From the NCBI RefSeq assembly GCF_000281975.1, contig NZ_AKKE01000020.1:1-64000 (forward strand): a stretch of 64,000 bases of DNA, given 5' to 3'. Each line of letters opens with the position of its first letter. Positions within the stretch are counted from its first letter, which is position 1. Position numbers and translations under genes: made by a program. Under the pieces are notes generated by a model. That model worked only from the letters and a program-made list of their open reading frames with translations, did no database searches and was not told the origin of the DNA. The DNA comes from Novosphingobium sp. AP12. Lineage in GTDB: Bacteria > Pseudomonadota > Alphaproteobacteria > Sphingomonadales > Sphingomonadaceae. Shown here piece by piece: positions 27,262 to 35,529 of this stretch.

Positions 27262-27275
27262 CGTTCTGCCGCAAA
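27262..27275 (+). repeat. Left terminal inverted repeat of the IS6-family relic
   Basis: CGTTCTGCCGCAAA pairs at 12 of 14 positions with the reverse complement of the right end at 28522-28535. It resembles the GGCTCTGTTGCAAA termini of the IS6 family. Confidence 0.8.
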
Positions 27276-27330
27276 TATCGGCGGGTGGCGGTAGATGAGG
27301 CGTTTGTTGGCATTTTCGCGCAGAGGTAGA

Positions 27331-27439
27331 GTGTTCAAAGGGCCGCCATTTTGACCGATCCGTGATCCTGCTGTGCGCTGGTACCTGAGCTACGCCTTGA
27401 GCTTGCGGGACCTCGGGGGCGATGATCGCCGAGCGTGAA
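27331..27439 (+). pseudogene. N-terminal fragment of an IS6-family transposase
   Basis: Allowing small shifts, the segment starts GTG TTC AAA and reads RHFDRSVILLC, then RWYLSYALSLRDL and AMIAER. This is the order found at the N-terminus of IS6-family transposases, which have a 'RHF...VIL..VRWYL.Y.LS.RDLEEMMAER' pattern. At least three indels break the frame. The toxin-antitoxin pair begins about 90 bp further on. Confidence 0.75.
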
Positions 27440-27505
27440 GCCCCGGATTCTGCGATGAGCCGCGTGGAAACGACTACGCACAAACGGCTAGATACAGTAA
27501 AAATG

Positions 27506-27516
27506 GCTAAATTAGC
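27506..27516 (+). promoter_or_regulatory. Candidate operator of the toxin-antitoxin pair
   Basis: The palindrome GCTAA-A-TTAGC lies 14 bp before the antitoxin ATG in an AT-rich pocket, just after a possible -10-like GATACAGT. Antitoxins of this family usually repress their own operon by binding such palindromes. Confidence 0.45.
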
Positions 27517-27529
27517 TAAGGATGTCTGT

Positions 27530-27766
27530 ATGCAGGTTACGGTCCATGCGGCGAAAACCAATCTCTCCAAGTTGATAGAGGCAGCTCTCGCAGGAGAGGA
27601 GGTTGTCATCGCTAAGGATAAGCAGCCTATGGTTAAGATCGTCCCCTTCCCGCGCAGCCGGTTCAAGATCGGTATTCTCAAGGACAAGATCGCGGGACCA
27701 GGGCCGGATTTCTTCGAGCCTATGGATAACGAGGAACTGGCCCTCTGGGAGGGTGGCGGCGAGTGA
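27530..27766 (+). CDS. Phd/YefM-type antitoxin
   Basis: A 78-residue protein starting MQVTVHAAKTNLSKLIEAALAG, the fold of Phd/YefM antitoxins: a beta hairpin and helix pair that binds DNA as a dimer. The segment EEVVIAKDKQPMVKIVP is the rest of the DNA-binding domain. The acidic C-terminal tail (FFEPMDNEELALWEGG) should wrap around the toxin. The ATG at 27530 is preferred over upstream in-frame starts that would run into the transposase remnant. It overlaps the toxin gene by 4 bp (GTGA), the normal coupling of such pairs. It probably neutralises the PIN nuclease and represses the operon. Confidence 0.9.
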   Translation: MQVTVHAAKTNLSKLIEAALAGEEVVIAKDKQPMVKIVPFPRSRFKIGILKDKIAGPGPDFFEPMDNEELALWEGGGE

Positions 27767-28164
27767 GGCATCTTCTGCTCGACACTCACGCCTGGGCATG
27801 GTCCATGACGGCGGATATCCGCTTGTCCGCAACCGCCATAGCCGCGATTGAGCAAGCAGAAACGGTTTCGATCAGCGCGATAAGCCTGTTCGAGATTGGC
27901 CAAAAAGTCCGCTTTGGCAAATGGCCGGAGATGGCTCCTTTCCTCGATCAGTTAATCCCTCTGGCGAAAGAGCAGGGCGGGCGCTTGCTCGAGGTGTCGC
28001 TTGAGACCAGCCTGCTGGCTGCTACGCTGGCATGGGACCATCGCGACCCATTTGACCGGATCATTGCCGCGACGGCGATCACGAGGGGACTGCAGCTGAT
28101 CTCCACGGATTCCGGTTTCGCTGCATTGGCGGTAATGCAGAAGTGGCCGGGACTGGTGTGGTGA
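27763..28164 (+). CDS. PIN-domain ribonuclease toxin (VapC-like)
   Basis: A 133-residue PIN-domain protein. The metal-binding acids are in place: D7 in LLLDTHAWAW, E44 in SLFEIGQK, D95/D98 in HRDPFDRI and D116 in STDSGF. Toxins of this type cleave specific RNAs (tRNA or rRNA) when the antitoxin is lost. The LDTHAW start and the Phd-type partner place it in the subgroup paired with Phd rather than AbrB antitoxins. The first codon is GTG inside the antitoxin stop. Both genes look intact, although the transposase around them is dead, which suggests selection or addiction maintains them. Confidence 0.9.
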   Translation: MRHLLLDTHAWAWSMTADIRLSATAIAAIEQAETVSISAISLFEIGQKVRFGKWPEMAPFLDQLIPLAKEQGGRLLEVSLETSLLAATLAWDHRDPFDRIIAATAITRGLQLISTDSGFAALAVMQKWPGLVW

Positions 28165-28260
28165 CGCAGCGTGGCGCCCGGTGCTGTGCCATTGAGCTAA
28201 TTCCCAACCGCCTGGCTCAATTTCTCCCGGCTTTGATGATGACCGGACACAAAGCTACTT

Positions 28261-28482
28261 AAGGTCCGGCAGAACCGGTACATGAACAACCGGACCGAGA
28301 AGGACCATCGACGCGTCAAGCGCCGTATCCGCCCAATGCTCGGCTTTCAATCCGAGCACACCGCCGCGGTCATTCTCGGCGGCATCGAACTCGTCCACAT
28401 GATCCGCAAGGGCCAGATGATCCATGCGATCGACGCCCCAAATCCGTCTCTTGCAGAGCTGTTCAACCTGTTGGCCGCATAA
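28261..28482 (+). pseudogene. C-terminal fragment of an IS6-family transposase
   Basis: Seventy-three codons read VRQNRYMNNRTEKDHRRV and RIRPMLGF, then AVILGGIELVHMIRKGQ. These match the end of the DDE domain of IS6-family transposases, including the conserved glutamate in the 'NNR.E.DHR' box. The upstream catalytic aspartates are missing. The stop is 39 bp before the right inverted repeat, a normal distance. Confidence 0.88.
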
Positions 28483-28521
28483 ATCACCATACGAATGGGC
28501 CTGTTTCGCCCCGCGTAGAAA

Positions 28522-28535
28522 TTTGCGACAGAACC
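28522..28535 (-). repeat. Right terminal inverted repeat of the IS6-family relic
   Basis: TTTGCGACAGAACC. The SMR reading frame resumes immediately after it. Confidence 0.8.
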
Positions 28536-28662
28536 CATCGGCGCGGTGGGAGCCTTTGCGGTCAGCATCATCTTCCTCGGCGAGGCGCCCAGCCCGGCAA
28601 GGCTCCTCGCCGCCGGACTGATTCTCTCGGGACTCGTGCTGATGAAGGTTGCGACGCCCTAA
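28536..28662 (+). pseudogene. 3' fragment of the SMR efflux gene
   Basis: The frame reads IGAVGAFAVSIIFLGEA and then LLAAGLILSGLVLMKV before TAA. This is the end of transmembrane helix 3 and all of helix 4 of a SugE/EmrE-type protein. It starts exactly where the IS6 right repeat ends. Together with 27222-27261 it shows one SMR gene that has lost its middle. Confidence 0.85.
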
Positions 28663-28666
28663 TCGC

Positions 28667-28978
28667 TCAATGCCCCGGAGCGTTTTTCTTCATGCTCTCG
28701 TCCATGCGCGCCAACTGCTCCGGCGTCGCCTCGCTCTGGTACTTATCCTTCCACTCGCCGAAGGGCATCCCGTGGATGAGCGCGCGGGCGTCGGCCTTGT
28801 CACCTTCATAGCCGGCATCCCGAATCCAGTCGGCTAGGCAGTTGCGGCAGAAGCCCGCAAGGCCCATCAACTCGATGTTCTCGGCGTCGGTGCGGTGCTG
28901 CAGGTGGCGCACGAGGCGGCGGAACGCAGCGGCCGCCGTGGCATCATCCAGCGCATTCATTCGGTCACTTTGGTTCAT
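28667..28978 (-). CDS. DUF1244 family protein
   Basis: A 103-residue soluble protein of the DUF1244 family, which is widespread in Proteobacteria and of unknown function. The diagnostic stretch LMGLAGFCRNCLADWI (about residues 38-53) carries two cysteines three residues apart, and HGMPFGEWKDKYQ follows near 70. The ATG at 28978 is preferred because AAGGA lies about 12 bases before it. A longer upstream frame would enter the promoter region shared with the divergent pyruvate kinase gene. The stop lies 4 bp from the stop of the SMR fragment. Confidence 0.88.
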   Translation of the reverse strand: MNQSDRMNALDDATAAAAFRRLVRHLQHRTDAENIELMGLAGFCRNCLADWIRDAGYEGDKADARALIHGMPFGEWKDKYQSEATPEQLARMDESMKKNAPGH

Positions 28979-29084
28979 AATGTCGCAATCGTCCTTGGCC
29001 ATTGGTTCTTGGTTTCTAATGCTGCCTTTGCCATATGAGCCCCCGTTCCTGAAAGAGCCCCCTTTCCGAAAGAGGCACAGCACC

Positions 29085-30584
29085 TTGGCCAGCATCCCTC
29101 CCTCCGCGACCGTCCCCTACCGCCGCTCGCCGCATCACCGCGGCATCAAGCGCATGCGCAAGGTGAAGATCCTGGCGACGCTCGGCCCCGCCAGCCGTGA
29201 CAAGGAGATGATCGCCAAGCTGCTCAAGGCCGGCGCCGACGCCTTCCGCGTCAACATGAGCCACGGCGACCACGAAACGCACCGCGAAACCATCGCCAAT
29301 ATCCGCGCGGTGGAAAAGGACCTCGAGCGTCCCGTCGCGATCCTGTGCGACCTCCAGGGCCCCAAGCTGCGCGTCGGCACGTTCGAGGGGGGCAAGGCCT
29401 TCATCCGCCACAGCGCGCACTTCACGCTCGACCGTGATCCCACACCGGGCAACGACGAGCGCGTCTGCCTGCCGCACCCCGAGCTCTTCGGTATCCTCCA
29501 GAAGGGCCAGCGCCTTCTGATAGACGACGGCAAGCTGCGCCTCGTCGTCATCCGCGCCGAGCCCGACGCAATCCTGTGCAGCGCCGAAGTCGGCGGCCCG
29601 ATCTCGGACCGCAAGGGCGTCAACATCCCCGACGCGCTCGTGCCGATCCCGGCGCTGACCGAAAAGGACCGCCGCGACCTCGCCTTCGCGGTTGAGATGG
29701 GGGCCGACTGGATCGGCCTCTCCTTCGTCCAGCGCCCCGAGGACGTCGCTGAAGCGCGCCGCCTCACCGGTGGCCACGGCGCGATCATGTCCAAGATCGA
29801 AAAGCCGGCGGCAGTCGAAAGTCTAGACGAGATCATCGAGCTGTCGGACGGTATCATGGTCGCCCGCGGCGATCTCGGCGTCGAACTGCTGCCCGAGGAA
29901 GTACCGCCGATCCAGAAGCACATCGTCGAGAAGACCCGCGCCCAGGGCAAGCCTGTCGTCGTGGCAACGCAGATGCTCGAATCGATGATCACCAGCCCTT
30001 CGCCCACCCGCGCCGAGGTGTCCGACGTCGCCAACGCGGTCTACGACGGCGCCGACGCGGTCATGCTCTCGGCCGAGACGGCGGCGGGCCAGTGGCCGGT
30101 CGAGGCGGTGACCATCATGGACCGCATCGCCGCCAAGGTCGAAAGCGACCCGACCTACCGCCAGCGCATCCACATTGCCCAGACCCCGCCCGACGCGACC
30201 TCGGCCGACGCGCTGTCCGAATCCTGCGCCCAGATCGCAGACACCCTAACGATCGAGGGCATCATCGTCTTCACGGGCTCAGGCATCTCGGCCCGCCGCG
30301 TGGCGCGCGAGCGTCCCGCAGCTCCCATGCTGGTGCTGACGCCGCTGCAGAAGACCGCGCGCCGCCTTGCCCTGTTGTGGGGTACGCACTGCGTCATCAC
30401 GCGGGACATCGGCAGCTTCGAGGAGATGATCGCCAAGGGCAAGCGCATGGCCCTGCGCCATGGCTTCGGCGCCGCCGGCTCGCGGCTGGTGACGCTGGCG
30501 GGCGTGCCGTTCGGCGTGCCGGGGTCGACGAACCTGCTTCACATCGTGACGCTCACGGGCAACGAGCTGGATACGCCGAAGTAA
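29085..30584 (+). CDS. pyk: Pyruvate kinase
   Basis: Pyruvate kinase makes ATP and pyruvate from phosphoenolpyruvate and ADP, the last step of glycolysis or the Entner-Doudoroff route. The core begins RKVKILATLGPAS, followed by AFRVNMSHGDHETH, the active-site segment IMSKIEKPAAVE, and VARGDLGVELLPEEVPPIQK. KPVVVATQMLESMI and the C-terminal regulatory domain follow. I chose the TTG at 29085 because AGAGG lies 9 bp before it. An ATG at 29154 has no ribosome site and would place the conserved core at residue 2. From the TTG the protein has 499 residues. Confidence 0.93.
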   Translation: MASIPPSATVPYRRSPHHRGIKRMRKVKILATLGPASRDKEMIAKLLKAGADAFRVNMSHGDHETHRETIANIRAVEKDLERPVAILCDLQGPKLRVGTFEGGKAFIRHSAHFTLDRDPTPGNDERVCLPHPELFGILQKGQRLLIDDGKLRLVVIRAEPDAILCSAEVGGPISDRKGVNIPDALVPIPALTEKDRRDLAFAVEMGADWIGLSFVQRPEDVAEARRLTGGHGAIMSKIEKPAAVESLDEIIELSDGIMVARGDLGVELLPEEVPPIQKHIVEKTRAQGKPVVVATQMLESMITSPSPTRAEVSDVANAVYDGADAVMLSAETAAGQWPVEAVTIMDRIAAKVESDPTYRQRIHIAQTPPDATSADALSESCAQIADTLTIEGIIVFTGSGISARRVARERPAAPMLVLTPLQKTARRLALLWGTHCVITRDIGSFEEMIAKGKRMALRHGFGAAGSRLVTLAGVPFGVPGSTNLLHIVTLTGNELDTPK

Positions 30585-30601
30585 GAGGAAAAGAGGGAAG
30601 T

Positions 30602-30621
30602 TCTGGGGCCATCGCCCCAGA
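30602..30621. repeat. Palindrome after pyruvate kinase
   Basis: TCTGGGGC/GCCCCAGA with a 4-base loop lies 18 bp after the pyk stop. Palindromes of this composition are common after genes in sphingomonads. No T run follows, so its role as a terminator is uncertain. The rest of 30622-30745 holds nothing recognisable. Confidence 0.55.
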
Positions 30622-30745
30622 CCCCTCCAATGTCGTCGCCGTGCGCGCGGCGGCTGTCTCCTGGCTCGAAATGGGCGCTAGGCGATGCGGCGCGCGCTAC
30701 CTCGACGATAATGGGATGCAGGGGCGATGGCCGCTGCGTCTTCCC

Positions 30746-31294
30746 TTAAGTCTTCACTCTGGCCGGACTGCCGACAACAGTAGCGCCGACCGGAACATCG
30801 CGCGTCACCACGCTTCCCGCGCCGACGATCGCATCATTTGAAATCGTCACGCCAGGCATGATGAGCGCTCCGGCGCCGATCCAGACATTGCGCCCGATGC
30901 GGATCGGCCTGCCCCATTCAAGGCCGCTGGCCCGCTCCACCGGATCTCGCGGATGGTCGGCGGTCAGTATCTGGACGCCGGGGCCGATCTGCGCGCCATC
31001 GCCGATTACCACTTCCACCACGTCGAGGATGACGCAGTTGAAGTTGAGGAATACGCCGCGTCCAAGGCTAATGTTGCAGCCGTAGTCGCAGTGGAAAGGC
31101 GGCCGGATCGCCGCGCCCTCGCCCACGGCGGCAAAGCGTTCGCGCAGAAGCGCCTCGCGCTCGTCGGGGTCGATGGTACAATTGAAGCGCACCATCCATT
31201 CGGCCGCGGCGCGCTGGTCAGCGGCGATCTCAGGGCAGGAAGCGCGGTAGGGTTCACCGGCCAGCATCTTCTGCTTTTCGGTGCGCTGCGCCAT
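30746..31294 (-). CDS. Maltose/galactoside-type sugar O-acetyltransferase
   Basis: A 182-residue left-handed beta-helix acetyltransferase of the Maa/LacA/NodL family, which moves acetyl from acetyl-CoA to a sugar hydroxyl. The N-terminal MLAGEPYRASCPEI helix is diagnostic. Hexapeptide repeats run from about 80 to 175, for example VFLNFNCVILD, IGRNVWIGAGALIMPGVTI and IVGAGSVVTRDVP. The catalytic histidine lies in LTADHPRD (about residue 113). Its start codon shares one base with the yggS stop (TGATG), so translation is coupled. The substrate is unknown. The association with yggS looks positional rather than functional. Confidence 0.9.
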   Translation of the reverse strand: MAQRTEKQKMLAGEPYRASCPEIAADQRAAAEWMVRFNCTIDPDEREALLRERFAAVGEGAAIRPPFHCDYGCNISLGRGVFLNFNCVILDVVEVVIGDGAQIGPGVQILTADHPRDPVERASGLEWGRPIRIGRNVWIGAGALIMPGVTISNDAIVGAGSVVTRDVPVGATVVGSPARVKT

Positions 31295-31956
31295 CAGGTG
31301 CGGCTGCCGAACAGCGCGCTACCGACCCGGACATGCGTCGCACCGAGCAGGACAGCGGTTTCGAAGTCCTCGCTCATGCCCATGCTGAGCTGTTCTAGAC
31401 CATTGTCGGCGGCGATCTTGGCGAGCAGCGCGAAGAACGGCGCGGCCTCGATCCCGGCGGGCGGTACGCACATCAGGCCCACGACCGGGATGCCCGCCCC
31501 GTGCGCCGAGGCCAGCAGCGCGGGCACTTCGGCGATCGGGCAGCCGCCCTTCTGCTCCTCCTCGCCGATGTCGACCTGGATGAAGCAGGGGACCTGGCGC
31601 CCGGCCTTCTCCATCGCCTTGCCGAGTGCGGTGACCAGCGAGGGCCGGTCGAGGGAATGGATGCAGTCGAACAGCGCCACCGCATCGTCAGCCTTGTTCG
31701 ACTGCAGCTGGCCGACGAGGTGGAGCTTCACGTCGGGGTAGGTGCCGCGCAGGTCGGGCCACTTGGCCTGCGCCTCCTGCACGCGGTTCTCGCCGAACAC
31801 GCGCTGACCGGCCTCGAGCAAAGGCTCGATCGCGGCGGCGTCGTGGGTCTTGGAAATGGCGACGAGTTCCACCGCCTCGGGCTCGCGTCCCGCGATGCGG
31901 GCGGACTGGGCGATACGGGCGCGGACGGCTTCGAGGGGAGATGCTGGCTGATCCAT
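31294..31956 (-). CDS. yggS: YggS/PLPBP family pyridoxal-phosphate homeostasis protein
   Basis: A 220-residue PLP-binding protein that buffers pyridoxal phosphate and affects amino-acid metabolism; it has no known enzyme activity. The cofactor lysine lies in LVAISKTHDAAAI (about K35). FGENRVQEAQAKW, LHLVGQLQSNKA and the late phosphate-binding stretch LSMGMSEDFETAV, then GATHVRVGSALFG, are all family marks. It is the upstream partner of the acetyltransferase gene. Its ATG lies inside the palindrome CCATGG, which could also start the opposite-strand gene, leaving little room for promoters unless the plus-strand gene starts later. Confidence 0.94.
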   Translation of the reverse strand: MDQPASPLEAVRARIAQSARIAGREPEAVELVAISKTHDAAAIEPLLEAGQRVFGENRVQEAQAKWPDLRGTYPDVKLHLVGQLQSNKADDAVALFDCIHSLDRPSLVTALGKAMEKAGRQVPCFIQVDIGEEEQKGGCPIAEVPALLASAHGAGIPVVGLMCVPPAGIEAAPFFALLAKIAADNGLEQLSMGMSEDFETAVLLGATHVRVGSALFGSRT

Positions 31957-31978
31957 GGCGCGCTGCTATAGCGTCCCC

Positions 31979-32515
31979 GTGAAGATCCGCCAGCCGTCGA
32001 TTCCCCTGCTCTGGCTCGTGAGCGATGCCCGCAACGATGCGGTGATCGAGCGCGTTCTGCCGCGATTGCCCCCCGGCTCGGGACTGATTTACCGGCACTA
32101 CCACCTGCCGCCCGCCGAGCGTCGGGCGCGGTTCGACAGACTGGCGGGAGCGGCGCGCCGGTTCGGACACGTCGTGGTGCTTTCAGGTGACGCCCGAACG
32201 GCGCGCCGGTGGGGTGCGGACGGTGCCTACGGCGCTGCGGAGCGACTGACCGCATGGCCGCAGGTGCTGCGCTTGGCGACGGCACACACCTTGCGCGAAT
32301 TGGCGAAGGCGCAGCGCGCGGGCGCAGACGCAGTGCTGCTGTCACCGGTGTTCCCGACTGCGTCGCACCCCGGCGGCAAGGCCCTCGGCCCGGTCCGGTT
32401 CCGGCTGATCGCGGCCCATGCGCAGATACCTGTGATCGCGCTGGGCGGCATGACCGGACACCGCGCCCGCGCCCATCGCCTCGCACGCTGGGCGGCGATC
32501 GACGGACTGTCCTGA
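31979..32515 (+). CDS. Thiamine-phosphate synthase-like protein (TMP-TENI fold)
   Basis: A protein of about 178 residues with the ThiE/TenI barrel. The phosphate- and pyrimidine-binding motifs are recognisable: LLSPVFPTASHPGG (about residue 120) and PVIALGGM (about 150). It is shorter than most ThiE proteins, and the N-terminal region is divergent. It could be a TenI-like or moonlighting member rather than the main thiamine enzyme. An ATG at 31955 would overlap the yggS start codon on the other strand; the GTG at 31979 avoids this and is preferred. No thiamine riboswitch is visible upstream. Confidence 0.7.
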   Translation: MKIRQPSIPLLWLVSDARNDAVIERVLPRLPPGSGLIYRHYHLPPAERRARFDRLAGAARRFGHVVVLSGDARTARRWGADGAYGAAERLTAWPQVLRLATAHTLRELAKAQRAGADAVLLSPVFPTASHPGGKALGPVRFRLIAAHAQIPVIALGGMTGHRARAHRLARWAAIDGLS

Positions 32516-32608
32516 GCGGAGCCCTCCACAGCCGCGTTCCCGATCCATTCTTGACGCGGACTCCCGGCCCGCCGCATAATCGGACCTGAACCCTGGGGAA
32601 TTTTTGAA

Positions 32609-34993
32609 ATGGCTACTCGGCCCATCGCGCCCGGTCGGCGCATCGCCAAGCCGGACTGGCGCGCCATCCTGAAACGCTCGCTGCGCCGCGCCAGCGAGCT
32701 GTCGGGCGCAGTCGCGCTGTTTGCAGGGATGGTGTTCCTCGGCCTCGCGCTGCTGAGCTATCACCAGACCGACCCGTCCACCTCTACCGCCGCCGGCGGC
32801 ACGGTGCAGAACTGGATGGGTCCGGTCGGCGCCTGGGTGGCCGACAGCGTGCTGATCCTGTTCGGGCCGGTCGCGGCGCTGTTCATTCCCCTGCTCTACG
32901 TGTTCGGCCGCAAGCTCTGGCTGCTGGTCGAGGAGGACGACGGCGAGATCGAGCATTCCGACCAGCGCTGGTGGCGTCCCGTCGGCGTGCTGGCCGTGGC
33001 AATGCTGCTGATCGCGACCGTGCTGTCGCTGTGGTTCACCCAGCCCGGCGGCTCGCTGCCCGCCTCGATGGGCGGGATCACTGGGCTGCTGGGCGCCAAG
33101 GCGATCACCTCGCTCGCCGAACTCTCGCCGCCGATTGTCCAGAACTGGATCAAGCTCGCCCTTGCGCTCATGTGCCTCGGTGCCGGTGTGCTGCTGGCAG
33201 GCCGCGTCTTCGCGCTCGACTGGGTGCGTCTGCTCACGCTGCCGGGCCGCATCGGCCGCCTGCCGCGCGCACTGCCCGCCCCCGACGAGGTTCCATTCAA
33301 GGCCGCCAAGGAAAAGCAGGCCCCCAGGCCCGAGGCCGCCCCGCGCATCGCCGAAAGCCCCGCCGCCGCTGCCGCCCTGGCCGATAAGCCGCGCAAAGCG
33401 CCCGAGATCGCCGACCCCAAGGTTTCCGCCACGCCTGCGCAGGTCGGCTTCGGCAACCGGCAGAAGGACATGTTCGACAAGTACGCGTTGCCCGGCCTCG
33501 ACCTGCTCGAGGATCCGCAGCCCAATTCGCAGCCCAAGATTGACAAGCTCAGCCTCGAACGCAACGCGCGCCTGCTGGAAACCGTGCTCGACGACTTCAA
33601 CGTCAAAGGCGAGATCACCGCCGTGCGCACCGGCCCCGTCGTCACCATGTACGAGCTGGAACCTGCCCCCGGCATCAAGGCCAGCCGCGTGATCGGCCTG
33701 GCCGACGACATCGCCCGCAACATGTCGGCGATCTCGGCGCGCGTGTCCTCGATCCCGGGCCGCACGGTCATGGGCATCGAACTGCCGAACGCGGACCGCC
33801 AGATGGTTTCGTTTAAGGAGATGGTCGCCTCCGAGGCGTTCATGAGCCACAAGGGCATGCTGCCGATCATCCTGGGCAAGGACATCGCGGGCGAGCCCGT
33901 GGTCGCCGACCTAGCGACGATGCCTCACCTGCTCGTCGCGGGTACGACCGGCTCGGGCAAGTCGGTCGGCCTCAACGCCATCCTGCTCTCGCTGCTCTAC
34001 CGGCTCACCCCGGCGCAGTGCCGCCTGATCCTCGTCGATCCCAAGGTGCTCGAACTCAAAAGCTACGACGACATCCCGCACCTGCTCTCACCCGTCGTCA
34101 CCGAGCCGCCCAAGGCCATCCGCGCACTGAAGTGGGCGGTCGAGGAAATGGAGCGCCGCTACCGCCAGATGAGCGAGATTTCGGTCCGCAACCTCGCCAG
34201 CTTCAACGAGAAGGTCCGAACCGCAGCCGCCAAGGGCAAGCCACTTGGCCGCCGCATCCAGATCGGCTTCGACCCCGACACCGGCGAGGAACTCTACGAA
34301 GACCGCCAGCTCGACTACGAGGCGCTGCCGCAGATCGTCCTCATCGTCGACGAACTGGCCGACCTCATGGTTACCGTGGGCAAGGAAATCGAAGTGCTCA
34401 TCCAGCGCCTCTCGCAGAAGAGCCGCGCGGCGGGCATCCACCTCATCATGGCGACGCAGCGCCCCTCGGTCGACGTCATCACCGGCGTCATCAAGGCCAA
34501 CCTGCCGACCCGCGTATCCTTTGCCGTGACCAGCCGCATCGACAGCCGCACGATCCTGGGCGAGCAGGGCGCCGAGCAGCTGCTGGGCAAGGGCGACATG
34601 CTCTACAAGCCCAGTTCTGACCCGATCAAGCGCGTTCACGGCCCCTTCGTCTCGGACGAGGAAGTGGAGCGGGTGGCGATCTACTGGCGGACCCAGGGCA
34701 AGCCCGACTATGTCGATGCCGTCACCGAGGAGCCCGAAGAAGGCAGCTTCGGCTTCGACGACCTCGACGCCACCGCCTCGGACGCGCCGGACGAGCGCAA
34801 GTACCGCCAGGTCTGCCACCTCGTGTTCGAGAACCAGAAGGTCTCGGTCTCGTGGCTGCAGCGTCAGATGGGCGTCGGGTACAACACCGCCGCCAAGTGG
34901 GTGGAGCGCATGGAGAACGACGGCTTCGTAGGCCCCGCCAACCACGTCGGCCGCCGCGACATCTACCGCGACGAGAACGGCAACCCGCTGTGA
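32609..34993 (+). CDS. ftsK: DNA translocase FtsK
   Basis: A septum-located DNA pump that clears chromosome termini before division and activates XerCD recombination. The 794-residue protein has an N-terminal membrane part (about four helices between residues 30 and 210), a short Pro/Ala/Lys-rich linker (about 220-290), and the alpha-beta motor. Walker A is GTTGSGKS (residues 445-452), and Walker B lies in QIVLIVDELADLM (about 570). The C-terminal gamma domain is a winged helix that reads KOPS sites (SVSWLQRQMGVGYNTAAKWVERM). Residues just before the motor match FtsK of other alphaproteobacteria. Confidence 0.96.
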   Translation: MATRPIAPGRRIAKPDWRAILKRSLRRASELSGAVALFAGMVFLGLALLSYHQTDPSTSTAAGGTVQNWMGPVGAWVADSVLILFGPVAALFIPLLYVFGRKLWLLVEEDDGEIEHSDQRWWRPVGVLAVAMLLIATVLSLWFTQPGGSLPASMGGITGLLGAKAITSLAELSPPIVQNWIKLALALMCLGAGVLLAGRVFALDWVRLLTLPGRIGRLPRALPAPDEVPFKAAKEKQAPRPEAAPRIAESPAAAAALADKPRKAPEIADPKVSATPAQVGFGNRQKDMFDKYALPGLDLLEDPQPNSQPKIDKLSLERNARLLETVLDDFNVKGEITAVRTGPVVTMYELEPAPGIKASRVIGLADDIARNMSAISARVSSIPGRTVMGIELPNADRQMVSFKEMVASEAFMSHKGMLPIILGKDIAGEPVVADLATMPHLLVAGTTGSGKSVGLNAILLSLLYRLTPAQCRLILVDPKVLELKSYDDIPHLLSPVVTEPPKAIRALKWAVEEMERRYRQMSEISVRNLASFNEKVRTAAAKGKPLGRRIQIGFDPDTGEELYEDRQLDYEALPQIVLIVDELADLMVTVGKEIEVLIQRLSQKSRAAGIHLIMATQRPSVDVITGVIKANLPTRVSFAVTSRIDSRTILGEQGAEQLLGKGDMLYKPSSDPIKRVHGPFVSDEEVERVAIYWRTQGKPDYVDAVTEEPEEGSFGFDDLDATASDAPDERKYRQVCHLVFENQKVSVSWLQRQMGVGYNTAAKWVERMENDGFVGPANHVGRRDIYRDENGNPL

Positions 34994-35424
34994 GGCGTGG
35001 CATTCTGGGCGGCGCGGCCCTGGCTCTCTGCGCCCTCGCCGCCGCGCCGGCGGCAGCCCAGACGCTAGCCACCACGGCCGGCAGCTGGGTCAAGGTCTTC
35101 GCGCTGGACGTGGAGCGTACCCTCGGCCGCAGCGTGCGCGTGGACACAGCAAGCATCGTCCCCGGAGGTCTCGGCCGCACTTTCCGCCAGGCGGAGGTCA
35201 TGAACCGCGCGAGCCGCGCCTATCCGCGCGGCACCACCCGCTTCGCACTGCGCAGCGTCGACTGCACCGGCGGCCGTGTCGTCACCTCGGCGTGGCAGGT
35301 CGTCGGCCCGACCGGCACCGCGCTGGGCACGTCGGCAGGTGCGAGCACGGTCGTCCGGGTCAACTGGGACAGCGAGGACGGCAAGGTCCTGCGCTACATC
35401 TGCCAGGGCATCCTGCCGCGCTGA
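34990..35424 (+). CDS. Small secreted protein resembling surface-adhesin E-type domains
   Basis: A 144-residue protein starting at a GTG that overlaps the ftsK stop by 4 bp. Upstream in-frame starts lie inside ftsK and are rejected. A clear signal peptide (RRGILGGAALALCALA, cleaved near AAAQ, residues 23-26) sends it to the periplasm. The mature part has alternating beta strands beginning SWVKVFALDVERT and two cysteines (VDCTGG and YICQG) that could form a disulfide. The pattern 'WV.V......D..SI...G..R' recalls a small secreted domain found in surface-adhesin E-like proteins. This is a weak match and the function is unknown. Confidence 0.72.
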   Translation: MRRGILGGAALALCALAAAPAAAQTLATTAGSWVKVFALDVERTLGRSVRVDTASIVPGGLGRTFRQAEVMNRASRAYPRGTTRFALRSVDCTGGRVVTSAWQVVGPTGTALGTSAGASTVVRVNWDSEDGKVLRYICQGILPR

Positions 35425-35529
35425 CCTTTCCGCCTGCACCCATCTACCAATGTATGGTTGGTCTCACCGCCCCGCCCCTCTAAGGTGGCGTCGCGGACGC
35501 CATTTCACACGCATTGCCGAAGGGTATCG

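Larger units (their letters stand above)
27262..28535 (+). mobile_element. IS6-family relic carrying a toxin-antitoxin pair, inserted in an SMR gene
   Basis: The segment is bounded by near-perfect 14-bp inverted repeats, CGTTCTGCCGCAAA on the left and TTTGCGACAGAACC on the right (12 of 14 bases pair). Just inside are an N-terminal fragment (27331-27439) and a C-terminal fragment (28261-28482) of an IS6-type DDE transposase in the same orientation. A Phd/VapC-like pair occupies the middle. SMR gene fragments abut both ends directly. The 8-base flanks differ, so no target duplication is visible, and the middle of the SMR gene is missing. IS6 elements can form pseudo-compound transposons from two direct copies and can cause adjacent deletions. 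The relic fits one such unit collapsed after capturing the toxin-antitoxin pair. Confidence 0.8.
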
